Positions 1-8,446 of a stretch of DNA of 62,322 nucleotides are shown one piece after another (position 1 is the stretch's first letter; each line of letters starts with the position of its first letter). Under the pieces are notes generated by a model that saw only the letters and a program-made list of their open reading frames with translations, did not search any database and was not told the DNA's origin. The stretch is from Helicobacteraceae bacterium (GTDB lineage Bacteria; Campylobacterota; Campylobacteria; Campylobacterales; Helicobacteraceae): the NCBI GenBank assembly GCA_900770765.1, contig CAAGLK010000004.1, positions 1-62,322 of the forward strand, written 5' to 3'. The position numbers and the translations under genes are program-made.

Positions 1-85
1 ACTTAAATTAATATTAATAAAAAAATTTAATTTTATAAGTTTATATTAATTTTAATTCTATTAAAATTCCGCACATATTTTTTAC

Positions 86-93
86 AAAAGGAG
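86..93 (+). promoter_or_regulatory. RBS of gdhA
   Basis: AAAAGGAG lies seven bases before the ATG at 100 and fixes that start. The preceding 80 bases are nearly pure A/T and hold no gene. They presumably contain the gdhA promoter, but I cannot pick a unique -10 box. Confidence 0.7.
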
Positions 94-99
94 CGTCAA

Positions 100-1455
100 A
101 TGTCTTACGCACAAGAAGTTATTCAAAAGGTAGAGAAGCTTTATCCAGAGCAAAAAGAGTTTCAACAAGCTGTAAAAGAAGTTTTAGAATCAATTGAACC
201 AGCACTTAAAAAAGATGCAAGATTCCAAAAACATAAAGTTTTAGAGAGAGTTGTGATTCCCGAGAGACAAATTAATTTCCGCGTAACTTGGGAAGATGAT
301 AAAGGCGAGATTCAAGTAAATCGTGGGTATAGGATTGAGTTTAGCTCACTTCTTGGACCTTATAAAGGCGGTTTAAGATTCCACCCTAGCGTAACTGAGA
401 GTATTATTAAATTCTTAGGTTTTGAGCAAATTTTCAAAAACTCGCTAACAGGTCTAGCAATGGGCGGTGGTAAAGGTGGAAGCGACTTTGACCCTAAAGG
501 TAAAAGTGATAGAGAAATTATGAGATTCTGTCAAGCGTTTATGAACGAGCTTTTCCGCCACATTGGAGCACATACGGATGTGCCAGCTGGTGATATTGGT
601 GTTGGTGGGCGTGAAATTGGCTATTTATTTGGTCAATACAAAAAACTAACAAATCGCTATGAAGGTGTGCTAACGGGTAAATCGCTACTTTGGGGCGGAA
701 GTTTAGTAAGAACTGAAGCGACGGGTTATGGTAGCGTGTATTTCGCACAAGAAATGCTAAAACATAGCAACTTTGGCGGCTTAGAGGGGCAAACTTGCCT
801 TGTTTCTGGTAGCGGAAATGTGGCGATTTATACGGTTGAAAAACTACAACAACTAGGTGCAAAACCTGTAACGGTTAGCGATTCTAAAGGCTTTATTTAC
901 GATGAAAGCGGCATTGATTTAGAATTATTAAAAGAAATTAAAGAAGTAAAAAGAGAAAGCCTAGAATCATACGCAAAAGCAAAACCAAGTGCGAAATATA
1001 CAAGCGTAAAAGATTATCCAAGCGACCATAATCCGCTATGGGCGATTCCAGCGTTTGCGGCATTCCCAAGTGCTACACAAAATGAGCTTAATGCAAAAGA
1101 TGCAGACAATCTACTTAAAAATGGCTGCAAATGCGTAAGCGAGGGTGCAAATATGCCATCAACAATTGATGCGGTGCATAAATTCGTAGATGCAAAAATC
1201 TGCTATGGTCCGGGCAAAGCAGCAAATGCAGGCGGCGTGGCTACAAGTGGGCTAGAAATGGGACAAAATGCGTCAATGACTGCGTGGAGCTTTGAAGAAG
1301 TAGATGCAAAATTACATAACATTATGAAAAATATTTACGCAGCTTCAAGTGAAGCAGCAAAAGAATTTGGTGAGCCTACAAACTTAGTTTTAGGTGCTAA
1401 TATCGCCGGATTCCGCAAAGTTGCTAATGCTATGATTGAGCAAGGGCTTTGCTAA
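100..1455 (+). CDS. gdhA: NADP-specific glutamate dehydrogenase
   Basis: Cytoplasmic hexameric-type glutamate dehydrogenase making glutamate from 2-oxoglutarate and ammonia. The 451 residues match the usual length of the bacterial NADP-dependent class. The substrate-binding GGLRFHP stretch, the catalytic-lysine region (MGGGKGGSDFDPKG) and PAGDIGVGGREIG lie in the N-terminal half. A Rossmann-type GSGNVAIY follows near residue 240. A clear RBS precedes the ATG. The stop overlaps the TTG start of the ligase gene, so the two may be co-transcribed. Coenzyme preference is inferred from overall resemblance. Confidence 0.95.
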   Translation: MSYAQEVIQKVEKLYPEQKEFQQAVKEVLESIEPALKKDARFQKHKVLERVVIPERQINFRVTWEDDKGEIQVNRGYRIEFSSLLGPYKGGLRFHPSVTESIIKFLGFEQIFKNSLTGLAMGGGKGGSDFDPKGKSDREIMRFCQAFMNELFRHIGAHTDVPAGDIGVGGREIGYLFGQYKKLTNRYEGVLTGKSLLWGGSLVRTEATGYGSVYFAQEMLKHSNFGGLEGQTCLVSGSGNVAIYTVEKLQQLGAKPVTVSDSKGFIYDESGIDLELLKEIKEVKRESLESYAKAKPSAKYTSVKDYPSDHNPLWAIPAFAAFPSATQNELNAKDADNLLKNGCKCVSEGANMPSTIDAVHKFVDAKICYGPGKAANAGGVATSGLEMGQNASMTAWSFEEVDAKLHNIMKNIYAASSEAAKEFGEPTNLVLGANIAGFRKVANAMIEQGLC

Positions 1456-2297
1456 AATTGCGGCTTCTTTTTATACTTATTTTATTCTTTAGCGTGGGGT
1501 TAAATGCAGACACTCCACGCTTTAAGCCTTATGATAAAACAATTCAACTAGATTTTTCTAAATATTATATAAGCGAAAAATATGATGGAATCTTTGCGAT
1601 ATGGGATGGTAAGAATCTTAAAAGCAAAAATAAAAATATCATAAAGGCGCCTAAAAATTGGCTGGTAAATTTCCCAGAATTTACGCTTTATGGTGAGCTG
1701 TGGAGTGGGTATGATTCCTTTTCTAAAACTTTAAGCATAATTAGCAAGGATTTAGAAAAAGAATCTAAAAATCAAAATATCGCTAAAGATTCTTGGGATA
1801 AGGTAGAGTTTTATGTTTTTGATGTGCTTGGCGTGTGTGAAAACTGCCCTCTAAATAAAAGACTTGAAATTTTAAAAGACTATTTACAAAAAAACTCAAA
1901 TGATAAAATTAAAATTATCCCACAAATTAAAGTAAAAAATAAAAACGAGCTGGAATCCTTTTACAAAGAAGTGTTGCAAAAAGGCGGAGAGGGCGTGATT
2001 ATCCGCCAGGATTCTTTAAATGAGGTGGCTTATAAATATAAGTCGTTTTTAGATAATAAATGTGTTGTGATTGGCTATACGGAGGGTAAGGGTAAGTTTA
2101 GTGGTAAAATGGGTGCTTTAGTGTGTGAAGCAAAAATTAATGGGATAAAAAGAGTGTTTAAAATAGGCAGCGGTTTTAGCGACTTTGAAAGAGAGAATCC
2201 GCCACAAATTGGGGATATAGTTGTTTATAAATTTCAAGGTTATACAAGTGGTGGGCTGCCAAGATTTCCGGTATTTTTACGCATTAATGATATTTAG
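1449..2297 (+). CDS. ligE: Exported ATP-dependent DNA ligase (LigE-type)
   Basis: Minimal ATP-dependent DNA ligase of 282 residues. It has the nucleotidyl-transferase lysine motif EKYDG near residue 43, a downstream GELW segment, the GGEGVIIR motif and a C-terminal OB-like part, with no further accessory domain. An N-terminal hydrophobic stretch ending in LNADTP looks like a signal peptide, as in the periplasmic LigE class proposed to act on incoming or extracellular DNA. Translation appears to start at TTG 1449, overlapping the gdhA stop by seven bases; the TTG at 1458 is an alternative. The symbol is by class resemblance. Confidence 0.82.
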   Translation: MLKLRLLFILILFFSVGLNADTPRFKPYDKTIQLDFSKYYISEKYDGIFAIWDGKNLKSKNKNIIKAPKNWLVNFPEFTLYGELWSGYDSFSKTLSIISKDLEKESKNQNIAKDSWDKVEFYVFDVLGVCENCPLNKRLEILKDYLQKNSNDKIKIIPQIKVKNKNELESFYKEVLQKGGEGVIIRQDSLNEVAYKYKSFLDNKCVVIGYTEGKGKFSGKMGALVCEAKINGIKRVFKIGSGFSDFERENPPQIGDIVVYKFQGYTSGGLPRFPVFLRINDI

Positions 2298-2385
2298 AAA
2301 TTTTAATAAATTATAAAAAAGTGATTTAGAACGCTTAGGATATGTTAAAATTGCCTTGCGTGATTATAATTAAATGCAGAAAGGG

Positions 2386-2462
2386 TGGTACGCCCAGAGG
2401 GAGTCGAACCCCCAACCCCTAGATCCGAAGTCTAGTGCTCTATCCAATTGAGCTATGGACGC
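2386..2462 (-). tRNA. tRNA-Arg (anticodon TCG)
   Basis: On the minus strand the 77 bases fold as a tRNA. The acceptor GCGTCCA pairs with TGGGCGT (one terminal G-T), the D arm reads AGCTCAATTGGATAGAGC, and the anticodon loop CTTCGGA gives TCG. The T arm contains GGTTCGACTCC and the CCA is encoded. TCG reads CGA, hence arginine. It sits alone between the ligase gene and the zinc-binding protein gene and faces both. Confidence 0.95.
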
Positions 2463-2518
2463 AAAAAAGTGGAATTCTACCATAAAAGTTTTAATGCTAA
2501 TTAAAAAAAGGATAAAAA

Positions 2519-3376
2519 ATGAAAAAAGTTTTGTTTTTGTTTATTGCTATGTGCTTGTGTGCTTTTTCAAAAGAACAAATACAAAGGGAAGTTATTGTTG
2601 CAAGTTTGCCTATGCAAAAGGAATTTTTAGAAAAAATAGTCGGCAATTCTTTTGAAATTATAAGTTTGGTGGAATCTGGTGTGAATCCTCATGATTTTGA
2701 GCCAAAAGTTTCTATGATTAAAAAAGTAAATTCTGCTATTGCTTATTTTGCAATAGGGATTGAATTTGAAGAAATTTGGCTTAAAAAATTTAAAGCACAG
2801 AATCCTAAAATGCAGATTTTTAACACTCAAGATGGAATCTTAAAAATTGATTTTAACCATAACCACGAAAATCACAATCACCATAACCACAATGATGGTG
2901 ATACGCATATTTGGCTAAGTGCAAAAAATGCAAAAATGATTGCTAAAAATATTTTTGAAGGCTTACAAGCCATTAAGCAAGATTCTAATTTTAGAGAAAA
3001 TTATGAAAAACTTGAAGCGGATATTGTATCTATTGATAAGGAGTTAAAAAATATTTTAAGCGTGCTGCCTAAGGGGCAGAAATTTGTCGTGTTTCACCCT
3101 ATGCTTGGGTATTTTGCTAGAGATTATGATTTAGAAGAAATTGCTATTGAAGTTGAAGGTAAAAGCCCTAAAATGCAAGAGATGATAAAGGTTATAAAAG
3201 AAATTAAGCATGATAATTTAAAAGTGATTTTCGCACAACCTGAGTTTTCTACAAAAGCGGCGGAATTTATCGCAAAAGAAAGTAGGGCAAGGCTTGGATA
3301 TTTCTCACCACTAAAAACACCTTGGGGGGAAAATTTAATAGAATTTGCAAAAGAATTAGTAAGGTTACAAAAATAG
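2519..3376 (+). CDS. znuA: Zinc/manganese ABC transporter substrate-binding protein (ZnuA-like)
   Basis: Periplasmic metal-binding protein of the ZnuA/cluster 9 family, 285 residues. It begins with a lysine-plus-hydrophobic signal peptide of about 18 residues. The first ligand region (SGVNPHDFEP) is near residue 55. A histidine-rich loop around residues 115-130 is characteristic of zinc-specific members, and VFHPMLGYFARDY near 195 holds the next conserved histidine. No permease or ATPase gene is next to it: its neighbours are tRNA-Arg and a ferredoxin. It presumably serves a transporter encoded elsewhere. The symbol is by family; zinc is inferred from the His loop. Confidence 0.85.
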   Translation: MKKVLFLFIAMCLCAFSKEQIQREVIVASLPMQKEFLEKIVGNSFEIISLVESGVNPHDFEPKVSMIKKVNSAIAYFAIGIEFEEIWLKKFKAQNPKMQIFNTQDGILKIDFNHNHENHNHHNHNDGDTHIWLSAKNAKMIAKNIFEGLQAIKQDSNFRENYEKLEADIVSIDKELKNILSVLPKGQKFVVFHPMLGYFARDYDLEEIAIEVEGKSPKMQEMIKVIKEIKHDNLKVIFAQPEFSTKAAEFIAKESRARLGYFSPLKTPWGENLIEFAKELVRLQK

Positions 3377-3450
3377 CTTAAAGGCGGAATCCTGCGGAAT
3401 TTTGTAAAGTTTAAATTTAAGATTCTAGCTAAAGATTAAAAAGCAAGTGG

Positions 3451-3475
3451 AATCCTAGCCGCAAAGGCTAGGGTT
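3451..3475 (-). terminator. Probable terminator of the ferredoxin gene
   Basis: Inverted repeat AATCCTAGCC / GGCTAGGGTT with a five-base loop (one T-G pair), directly at the ferredoxin stop codon. On the minus strand a T-run follows about eight bases after the stem. It may also stop reading from the zinc-binding protein gene. Confidence 0.55.
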
Positions 3476-3758
3476 ATTCAACAACGGGCGTGTGAGATTC
3501 TCTCTTATCACTGCCTACATCTTCTCTAAATGCTTGACCATCTACAACACCATCCCATACAATGCAGCCTTCAGTAGGGCAAGCACTAGCACAAGCTGGC
3601 TCATCGTTATGACCTACGCATTCTACGCATTTGTTATTATAAACAAAGTAGCAACCATCATCATTTGGGTTATCATCATCATCTACAATAGCTTCTACAG
3701 GACACTCATCAATGCAAGCACCACAGGCAATGCAAATATCAGTAATCTTAACAGCCAT
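3474..3758 (-). CDS. 2[4Fe-4S] ferredoxin
   Basis: Small acidic electron carrier of 94 residues. The first cluster motif CIACGACIDECP is at residues 9-20. The second, CVECVGHNDEPACASACP, carries an insert between its second and third cysteines, as in the Allochromatium-type ferredoxins common in Campylobacterota. It likely serves pyruvate or 2-oxoglutarate:acceptor oxidoreductases. A TAAGGAG ribosome site precedes the ATG. It forms a single-gene unit with its own hairpin terminator. The partner enzymes are inferred, not encoded nearby. Confidence 0.92.
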   Translation of the reverse strand: MAVKITDICIACGACIDECPVEAIVDDDDNPNDDGCYFVYNNKCVECVGHNDEPACASACPTEGCIVWDGVVDGQAFREDVGSDKRESHTPVVE

Positions 3759-3879
3759 ATTTACTCCTTAAAATAAAATAAACTTTGAGTATATATAAAA
3801 GTCTATAAAATGTAGCTTTAATAGGTAACACTTATAAAAAAAGTGTAAAATGCGAATAAAATATTGTTAGGATTCTATT

Positions 3880-4806
3880 ATGCAAGTTATTTTTGGACCT
3901 ATTAAATCAAGGCGATTTGGGGAATCTTTAGGGGTTGATTTATCTCCACAAACTAAGCAGTGCAATTATGATTGTCTATATTGTGAGTTAAAAGGTAAAA
4001 AGGCACAAGATTCTATGAGTGAAGTTTTAAGCTGTGATTTTGTTTTAGATGAGATTAAAAAAGGATTAGAAAAATTCAAAAATATAGAATCCTTAACAAT
4101 AACTGCAAATGGCGAACCCACGCTATATCCGCATTTATACGAGCTTATGCTAAGGTTAGAGGATATTAAAGGGGATGTTAAGACGCTGCTTTTAACAAAT
4201 GGAGCTTTATTGCATAATGTGTGCGTTTCTAGGGCTTGTTTATTGTTTGATAAAGTTAAATTTTCGCTTGATGCGCTAAGCGGTGATGTGTTTAAAAAAA
4301 TTGATAGACCTACAAAAAGCATAAATTTAGAAAAGATTCTAAGTGGAATCTATGCGTTTAGTGCGGATTTCACAGGTGAGTTATATGCTGAAATTTTATT
4401 TGTAAAAGGTGTAAATGATGATTTAGAAGAAGTTAAAAAAATGGCGAAATTCTTAAGTCCTATGCGATTAAAACGACTTGATATAGGCACCATTGATAGA
4501 CCACCAGCTTATAGAGTGGATGGAATCTCACAAGAAAAGTTAGCACAAATTGCTAAAATCTTTTTAGAATTTAATGTGCCGCTTAATTTGCCTAAGCGAG
4601 AAGTGGTAAAAAAGCAGAATCTTAGCTTAAATAAAGAAGCTATTTTAAAAACGCTTGCCTTGCGTCCGCAAAGTGTGGAGGATGTAAAAATGCTTTGGGA
4701 TTCTGCGACACAAGATATTTTAAGGAAATTAGTGGAATCTTGCGAAGTAGAAATAGTAAAAAATAATAGCATTAGCTTTTATAAATTAAAGGATTCTAGC
4801 TTTTAA
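3880..4806 (+). CDS. Radical SAM protein (COG0731-like)
   Basis: Radical S-adenosylmethionine enzyme of 308 residues. The cluster-binding motif CNYDCLYCE lies at about residues 28-36, inside the typical SRRFGESLGVDLSP context of a conserved bacterial/archaeal radical SAM family related to the wyosine synthase group. TANGEPTLYP (SAM-binding GE motif) and LLTNGALL follow. The C-terminal 70 residues look like a small helical, possibly winged-helix, appendage. The substrate is unknown; bacteria lack wyosine, so the family label should not be read as a function. It stands alone upstream of lysA. Confidence 0.8.
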   Translation: MQVIFGPIKSRRFGESLGVDLSPQTKQCNYDCLYCELKGKKAQDSMSEVLSCDFVLDEIKKGLEKFKNIESLTITANGEPTLYPHLYELMLRLEDIKGDVKTLLLTNGALLHNVCVSRACLLFDKVKFSLDALSGDVFKKIDRPTKSINLEKILSGIYAFSADFTGELYAEILFVKGVNDDLEEVKKMAKFLSPMRLKRLDIGTIDRPPAYRVDGISQEKLAQIAKIFLEFNVPLNLPKREVVKKQNLSLNKEAILKTLALRPQSVEDVKMLWDSATQDILRKLVESCEVEIVKNNSISFYKLKDSSF

Positions 4807-4828
4807 GGCATTTTGTATTAAAATGCTT
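4806..4828 (+). terminator. Hairpin after the radical SAM gene
   Basis: AGGCATTTT / AAAATGCTT form a nine-base-pair stem around a five-base loop, beginning at the last base of the stop codon. There is no long T-run, so it could be a weak terminator or an RNA 3'-end stabiliser just before lysA. Confidence 0.4.
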
Positions 4829-4851
4829 AAAATTTAATAAAGAGAGTAAAA

Positions 4852-6111
4852 ATGAAAAACACACGAGATTCAAATAAGCCAGAGCTTAATGGCAATTTTA
4901 GCAAAGAATTATTGCAAAAAGCAGCCGATACATTTGGCACACCTTTATATGTATATGATTTTAATAAAATAGTAGAACGATATAATCAGCTAAAGGCAGT
5001 GTTTTCTGGGCGAAAAGCCTTAATATGCTATGCACTAAAGGCTAATTCAAATTTAAGCGTAGTGCAGAAATTAGCTAGTTTAGAAAGTGGTGCAGATTGC
5101 GTATCAATAGGAGAGATTAAAAGGGCTATTTTGGCTCGGATTCCAACTTATAAAATTATTTATAGCGGTGTTGGTAAGCAAGAATTTGAGATTAAAGAGG
5201 CTATTAAATTAGGAATACTATTTATTAATATTGAGAGTAAAGAGGAGCTACTTTGTGTAGAAAAATGTGCTAAAGAGCTAGGTGTTGTAGCTAGAATCTC
5301 TGTGCGTGTGAATCCAGATATTGACCCACAAACTCATCCTTATATTTCAACAGGGCTTAAAGAAAATAAATTTGGCGTAAATATTGAAGAGGCTAAATGG
5401 ATATATTTGTATGCGCAAAAGGCGGAGTTTTTAGACCCTATTGGAATCCATTTTCACATAGGAAGTCAGCTTACAAAATTACAGCCTATTAAAGAATCTG
5501 CACAAAAAATCGCAAAACTTACACATAGCTTAAAGGCTTTAAAAATAGACATTAAGTTTTTTGATATTGGCGGTGGGATTGGTATTACTTATAGCGATGA
5601 AGAAACTATTAATTTATATGATTACGCACAAGGGATTTTAGAGGAATTAAGAGGGCTTGATGTTACTATTATATGTGAGCCTGGGCGGTTTATTGTAGGA
5701 AATAGTGGTGTGTTTTTGACAAAAATTTTATATCAAAAAGAACATCAAGGGAAGCGATTTGTAATTGTGGATGGTGCTATGAACGATTTAGTTCGTCCTA
5801 GTCTTTATCAAGCCTATCATCAAATAGTGCCGCTAAATGTAAGCGGCGAGAATTGTAATTGTGCGGATATTGTGGGGCCAATTTGTGAAAGCGGAGATTA
5901 TTTGGGTAAAAATATTTCTCTGCCAGAGTTAAAAAATGGTGAGATTCTAGCTATTTTAAGTGCTGGCGCTTATGGGTTTAGTATGGCTAGTAATTATAAT
6001 AGCCGTGGTAAATGTGCTGAGGTGGCTATTGAAAATGGGGAAATGCGATTAATTAGAGAGCGAGAGAATTTTGAGCATTTAATAGCATTGGAAAAAGACT
6101 TTTTAAAATAG
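4852..6111 (+). CDS. lysA: Diaminopimelate decarboxylase
   Basis: PLP enzyme for the last step of lysine synthesis (meso-diaminopimelate to lysine and CO2), 419 residues. The PLP lysine is K63 in CYALKANSN. HFHIGSQ, the glycine loop DIGGGIG and the substrate motif CEPGRF follow in fold-type III order, and CESGDYLG provides the second active-site cysteine region. Only eight bases separate it from pheA, indicating an amino-acid biosynthesis operon. The start at 4852 follows an AGAGAG-like ribosome site. Confidence 0.95.
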   Translation: MKNTRDSNKPELNGNFSKELLQKAADTFGTPLYVYDFNKIVERYNQLKAVFSGRKALICYALKANSNLSVVQKLASLESGADCVSIGEIKRAILARIPTYKIIYSGVGKQEFEIKEAIKLGILFINIESKEELLCVEKCAKELGVVARISVRVNPDIDPQTHPYISTGLKENKFGVNIEEAKWIYLYAQKAEFLDPIGIHFHIGSQLTKLQPIKESAQKIAKLTHSLKALKIDIKFFDIGGGIGITYSDEETINLYDYAQGILEELRGLDVTIICEPGRFIVGNSGVFLTKILYQKEHQGKRFVIVDGAMNDLVRPSLYQAYHQIVPLNVSGENCNCADIVGPICESGDYLGKNISLPELKNGEILAILSAGAYGFSMASNYNSRGKCAEVAIENGEMRLIRERENFEHLIALEKDFLK

Positions 6112-6119
6112 GAGAAATA

Positions 6120-7184
6120 ATGGATTTAACGCATTTTAGGGCAGAGATAGATAATATTGATGATACTATTTTAGAGCTTTTAGAACGCAGAATGGAAATT
6201 GTAAAACGCATAGGAAAGGCTAAGATTCTAAGTAAATCACCAATTTATCGACCTGAAAGAGAAAAAGAAATTATAGATAGATTATGTGCTAAAAATCCAC
6301 TCATTTTAGACCGCTCTGCAATTGAAGCGATTTATTTAGAGATTTTTGCGGTAAGTAGGAATCTTGAGCTGCCTGAGAAAGTCGCATATTTAGGGCCTAT
6401 AGGTAGTTATACACATCAAGCGGCTGAAAGTAGATTTGGTGCTATGTGTGAGTATTTTTCGCATAATACTATTACACAAGCTATAAAAAGTGTGGAAAAT
6501 AAAAGGGCTAGTTATGCTGTCGTGCCTATTGAAAATAATCAAAATGGGGCTGTAGGAGAGACGCTAGATTTATTAAAAAATACTAATTTAAAAATAGTTG
6601 CAGAAGTTTATATGCCAATACACCATTGCTTCGCTACGCTATCGCAAAGTATTCAAAGCGTAGAAGTGATTTATTCTAAAGATATTGCTTTTGGGCAGTG
6701 TTCTAGTTTTTTAAGCGAACATTCTTTAGATAATATGGAGAGGATTCCGGTGGATTCTACCGCTAGAGCGGCACAACTTGCCGCTGAGAATCCAAGATGT
6801 GCGGCAATTTGCTCTCACATTGCAGCAAAACTTTATAAAGTCCCTATTTTATTTGAAAATATTGAAGAGAATGCAGATAACAAAACAAGATTTATCATAA
6901 TTAGTGATTTTAAAAATCAAAAAAGCGGACGAGATAAAACTTCAATTTATGCAAATTTAGAAAACACAGATAAGCCAGGTGCGCTTTATGGGCTACTAGC
7001 TGATATTAAACGCTTAAATATTAATATGACTTCTATTCAATCGCGTCCTACAAATGGAGTAGATTTTAACTATTGTTTTTTTATAGATATTGATGGGCAT
7101 AGAGATGATGAGTGCATAGATGAGTTATTTAAGCTATATCCTAAGGAGCTAAAGTGGCTTGGAAGTTATTTGAAAAATTCATAG
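6120..7184 (+). CDS. pheA: Bifunctional chorismate mutase / prephenate dehydratase
   Basis: Makes phenylpyruvate from chorismate. Residues 1-90 form an AroQ-type chorismate mutase (LLERRMEIVKRIGKAK). About 90-270 is the prephenate dehydratase domain, with GPIGSYTHQAA at its start and the catalytic NKTRF near 262. The rest is a phenylalanine-binding ACT domain (SIQSRPTNG), so feedback inhibition is expected. Length (354) is normal for P-proteins. As I recall, H. pylori keeps only a mutase next to lysA, so the full-length form here fits a species able to make phenylalanine. RBS GGAG lies just before the ATG. Confidence 0.94.
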   Translation: MDLTHFRAEIDNIDDTILELLERRMEIVKRIGKAKILSKSPIYRPEREKEIIDRLCAKNPLILDRSAIEAIYLEIFAVSRNLELPEKVAYLGPIGSYTHQAAESRFGAMCEYFSHNTITQAIKSVENKRASYAVVPIENNQNGAVGETLDLLKNTNLKIVAEVYMPIHHCFATLSQSIQSVEVIYSKDIAFGQCSSFLSEHSLDNMERIPVDSTARAAQLAAENPRCAAICSHIAAKLYKVPILFENIEENADNKTRFIIISDFKNQKSGRDKTSIYANLENTDKPGALYGLLADIKRLNINMTSIQSRPTNGVDFNYCFFIDIDGHRDDECIDELFKLYPKELKWLGSYLKNS

Positions 7185-7208
7185 CTTGAAAAAAATCTTA
7201 AAGCAATA

Positions 7209-7214
7209 TATAAT
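7209..7214 (+). promoter_or_regulatory. -10 box for fliL
   Basis: Perfect TATAAT 28 bases before the fliL ATG, in an A/T-rich context with no obvious -35, as is usual for the housekeeping sigma factor of Campylobacterota. Pattern match only. Confidence 0.45.
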
Positions 7215-7241
7215 AAGTTTTCATTAAAACAAGGAGAAAGT

Positions 7242-7772
7242 ATGGCAGAAGAGGAAAAGAAAGCTTCTAAATTAGAGAGTTTAAAGCAAAATAAAATGAT
7301 TTTATTTATCATTATTGGCGTAGTTGTTTTGCTTCTAATTATTTTTATAGTGGTTGGAATCTTAATTTTTAGCGGCGGAGATGAACAAGCACAAGCAGCT
7401 CCACAAGCACAGCAAAGTGCGGCAAATAGGGGCAGTGCGGCAAATCCAAATAGCAGTCTTTTAAGTGTTGGTCCTATTTATCCGCTAGACCAATTTATTG
7501 TTAATTTACTTGCTTCTGGTGGCGGTAAAAGGTATTTAAAAACTTCTATTGCACTAGAGCTTAGCATACAAGAGCTTCAAGCTGAGCTTGATACAAAAAG
7601 AGATGTATTAAGGGATACGGTTATTTTGATTTTAAGCTCTAAAACTTTTGAGGAAGTGCAAACAGCAAAGGGTAAGCAGAATCTTAAAGAGGAAATTATG
7701 GAGCGAATTAATGAGTTTTTAGTGGATGGTAGAGTTGTCAATATGTTTTTTACAGAATTTGTGGTGCAATAG
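7242..7772 (+). CDS. fliL: Flagellar basal-body protein FliL
   Basis: Inner-membrane protein of the flagellar motor, 176 residues. A short basic cytoplasmic start is followed by one long transmembrane segment (about 20-44), an Ala/Gln/Ser-rich linker, and a periplasmic domain starting at YPLDQFIVNL with the stomatin-like FliL pattern ending in FTEFVVQ. It supports stator function and torque. acpS follows after six bases, an order I recall from other Helicobacter genomes. AAGGAG precedes the ATG. Confidence 0.93.
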   Translation: MAEEEKKASKLESLKQNKMILFIIIGVVVLLLIIFIVVGILIFSGGDEQAQAAPQAQQSAANRGSAANPNSSLLSVGPIYPLDQFIVNLLASGGGKRYLKTSIALELSIQELQAELDTKRDVLRDTVILILSSKTFEEVQTAKGKQNLKEEIMERINEFLVDGRVVNMFFTEFVVQ

Positions 7773-7778
7773 GGGATT

Positions 7779-8138
7779 ATGCAATCTATTGGGGTTGATA
7801 TTGTTGTAATTTCTCGTATTACTTCTTTTAAAGAGAGATTTGGAAGCAAAGGCTTAGGTAAGTTTTTAAGCAATGATGAAATTGCTTTAGCAAAAAGTGA
7901 GCAAAGTTTAGCTGGCTTTTGGGCGGCAAAAGAGGCTTGCGCTAAGGCTTTAGGATGTGGGATTGGAAAGGAGCTTAGCTTTAGTGATATTTATATTTCA
8001 AAAGACAATAAGGGGAAACCTTTAATTGAGTTAAGTTTAGAGAAAAAAGAATATTTTAAGGTGGAATCCTTAAGTCTTTCAATCTCGCATGATGGCGGAT
8101 TTGCTATTGCTGTTGTGGCGGTGCAATTTATGAAATAA
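7779..8138 (+). CDS. acpS: Holo-[acyl-carrier-protein] synthase
   Basis: Transfers 4'-phosphopantetheine from CoA to acyl carrier protein. The 119 residues show the two signature regions of the AcpS family: GVDIVVISRI at the start, holding the Mg-binding aspartate, and FWAAKEACAKALG near residue 47, holding the Mg-binding glutamate. LSISHDGGFAIAVV at the end is also typical. It lies directly behind fliL and probably shares its transcript. Confidence 0.94.
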   Translation: MQSIGVDIVVISRITSFKERFGSKGLGKFLSNDEIALAKSEQSLAGFWAAKEACAKALGCGIGKELSFSDIYISKDNKGKPLIELSLEKKEYFKVESLSLSISHDGGFAIAVVAVQFMK

Positions 8139-8167
8139 AACTTATTAATTTATAATTTTTGTTTTAT

Positions 8168-8173
8168 TATAAT
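8168..8173 (+). promoter_or_regulatory. -10 box for ccoS-fqrB
   Basis: TATAAT after a T-rich stretch, 44 bases before the ccoS start. No -35 box is visible. Confidence 0.4.
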
Positions 8174-8217
8174 TTGAGCTTTATTTTTAAAAATAGTGGC
8201 TGTAAAAAGGTTATTGT

Positions 8218-8436
8218 ATGAATACAACAATGGTTGCGGTTATGCTTGCAACTTCCCTTGTGATTGGACTTATTGGGCTTGTAGCATTTTTGTGGGGGTT
8301 GAAAAATGGGCAGTTTGATGATGAAAATAAAATGATGCAAGGAGTGCTTTTTGATAGCGTAGAAGATTTACGCATTAGCGCAAAAGCGGATTCCAACCCT
8401 AAGGATTCTGCGAGCATTGATAAAAACACTAATTAA
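8218..8436 (+). CDS. ccoS: cbb3-type cytochrome oxidase assembly protein CcoS
   Basis: Small membrane protein of 72 residues with one transmembrane helix (about 5-28, ending in FLWGLKNGQFDD). The conserved WGLKNGQFDD segment and acidic tail (DSVEDL) are typical of CcoS, which helps insert copper and heme into the cbb3 terminal oxidase. The oxidase genes are not in this window. It precedes the FqrB-like reductase by ten bases. The C-terminal 15 residues are polar and poorly conserved. Confidence 0.85.
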   Translation: MNTTMVAVMLATSLVIGLIGLVAFLWGLKNGQFDDENKMMQGVLFDSVEDLRISAKADSNPKDSASIDKNTN

Positions 8437-8446
8437 AAGGATAAAA

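Noticed and set aside
539..862. Minus-strand ORF inside gdhA
   Set aside because: Antisense shadow with no ribosome site or recognisable protein features.
2455..2655. Plus-strand ORF covering the tRNA-Arg end and the znuA start
   Set aside because: It overlaps znuA in another frame, has no ribosome site and its product has no signal or domain pattern.
3492..3776. Plus-strand ORF of 94 codons opposite the ferredoxin
   Set aside because: It is the antisense shadow of the ferredoxin gene, whose two cluster motifs are unmistakable.
8417..8446. Ten-codon N-terminal extension of the FqrB-like gene
   Set aside because: It overlaps ccoS, lacks a ribosome site, and the ATG at 8447 directly precedes the conserved beta strand of the FAD domain.
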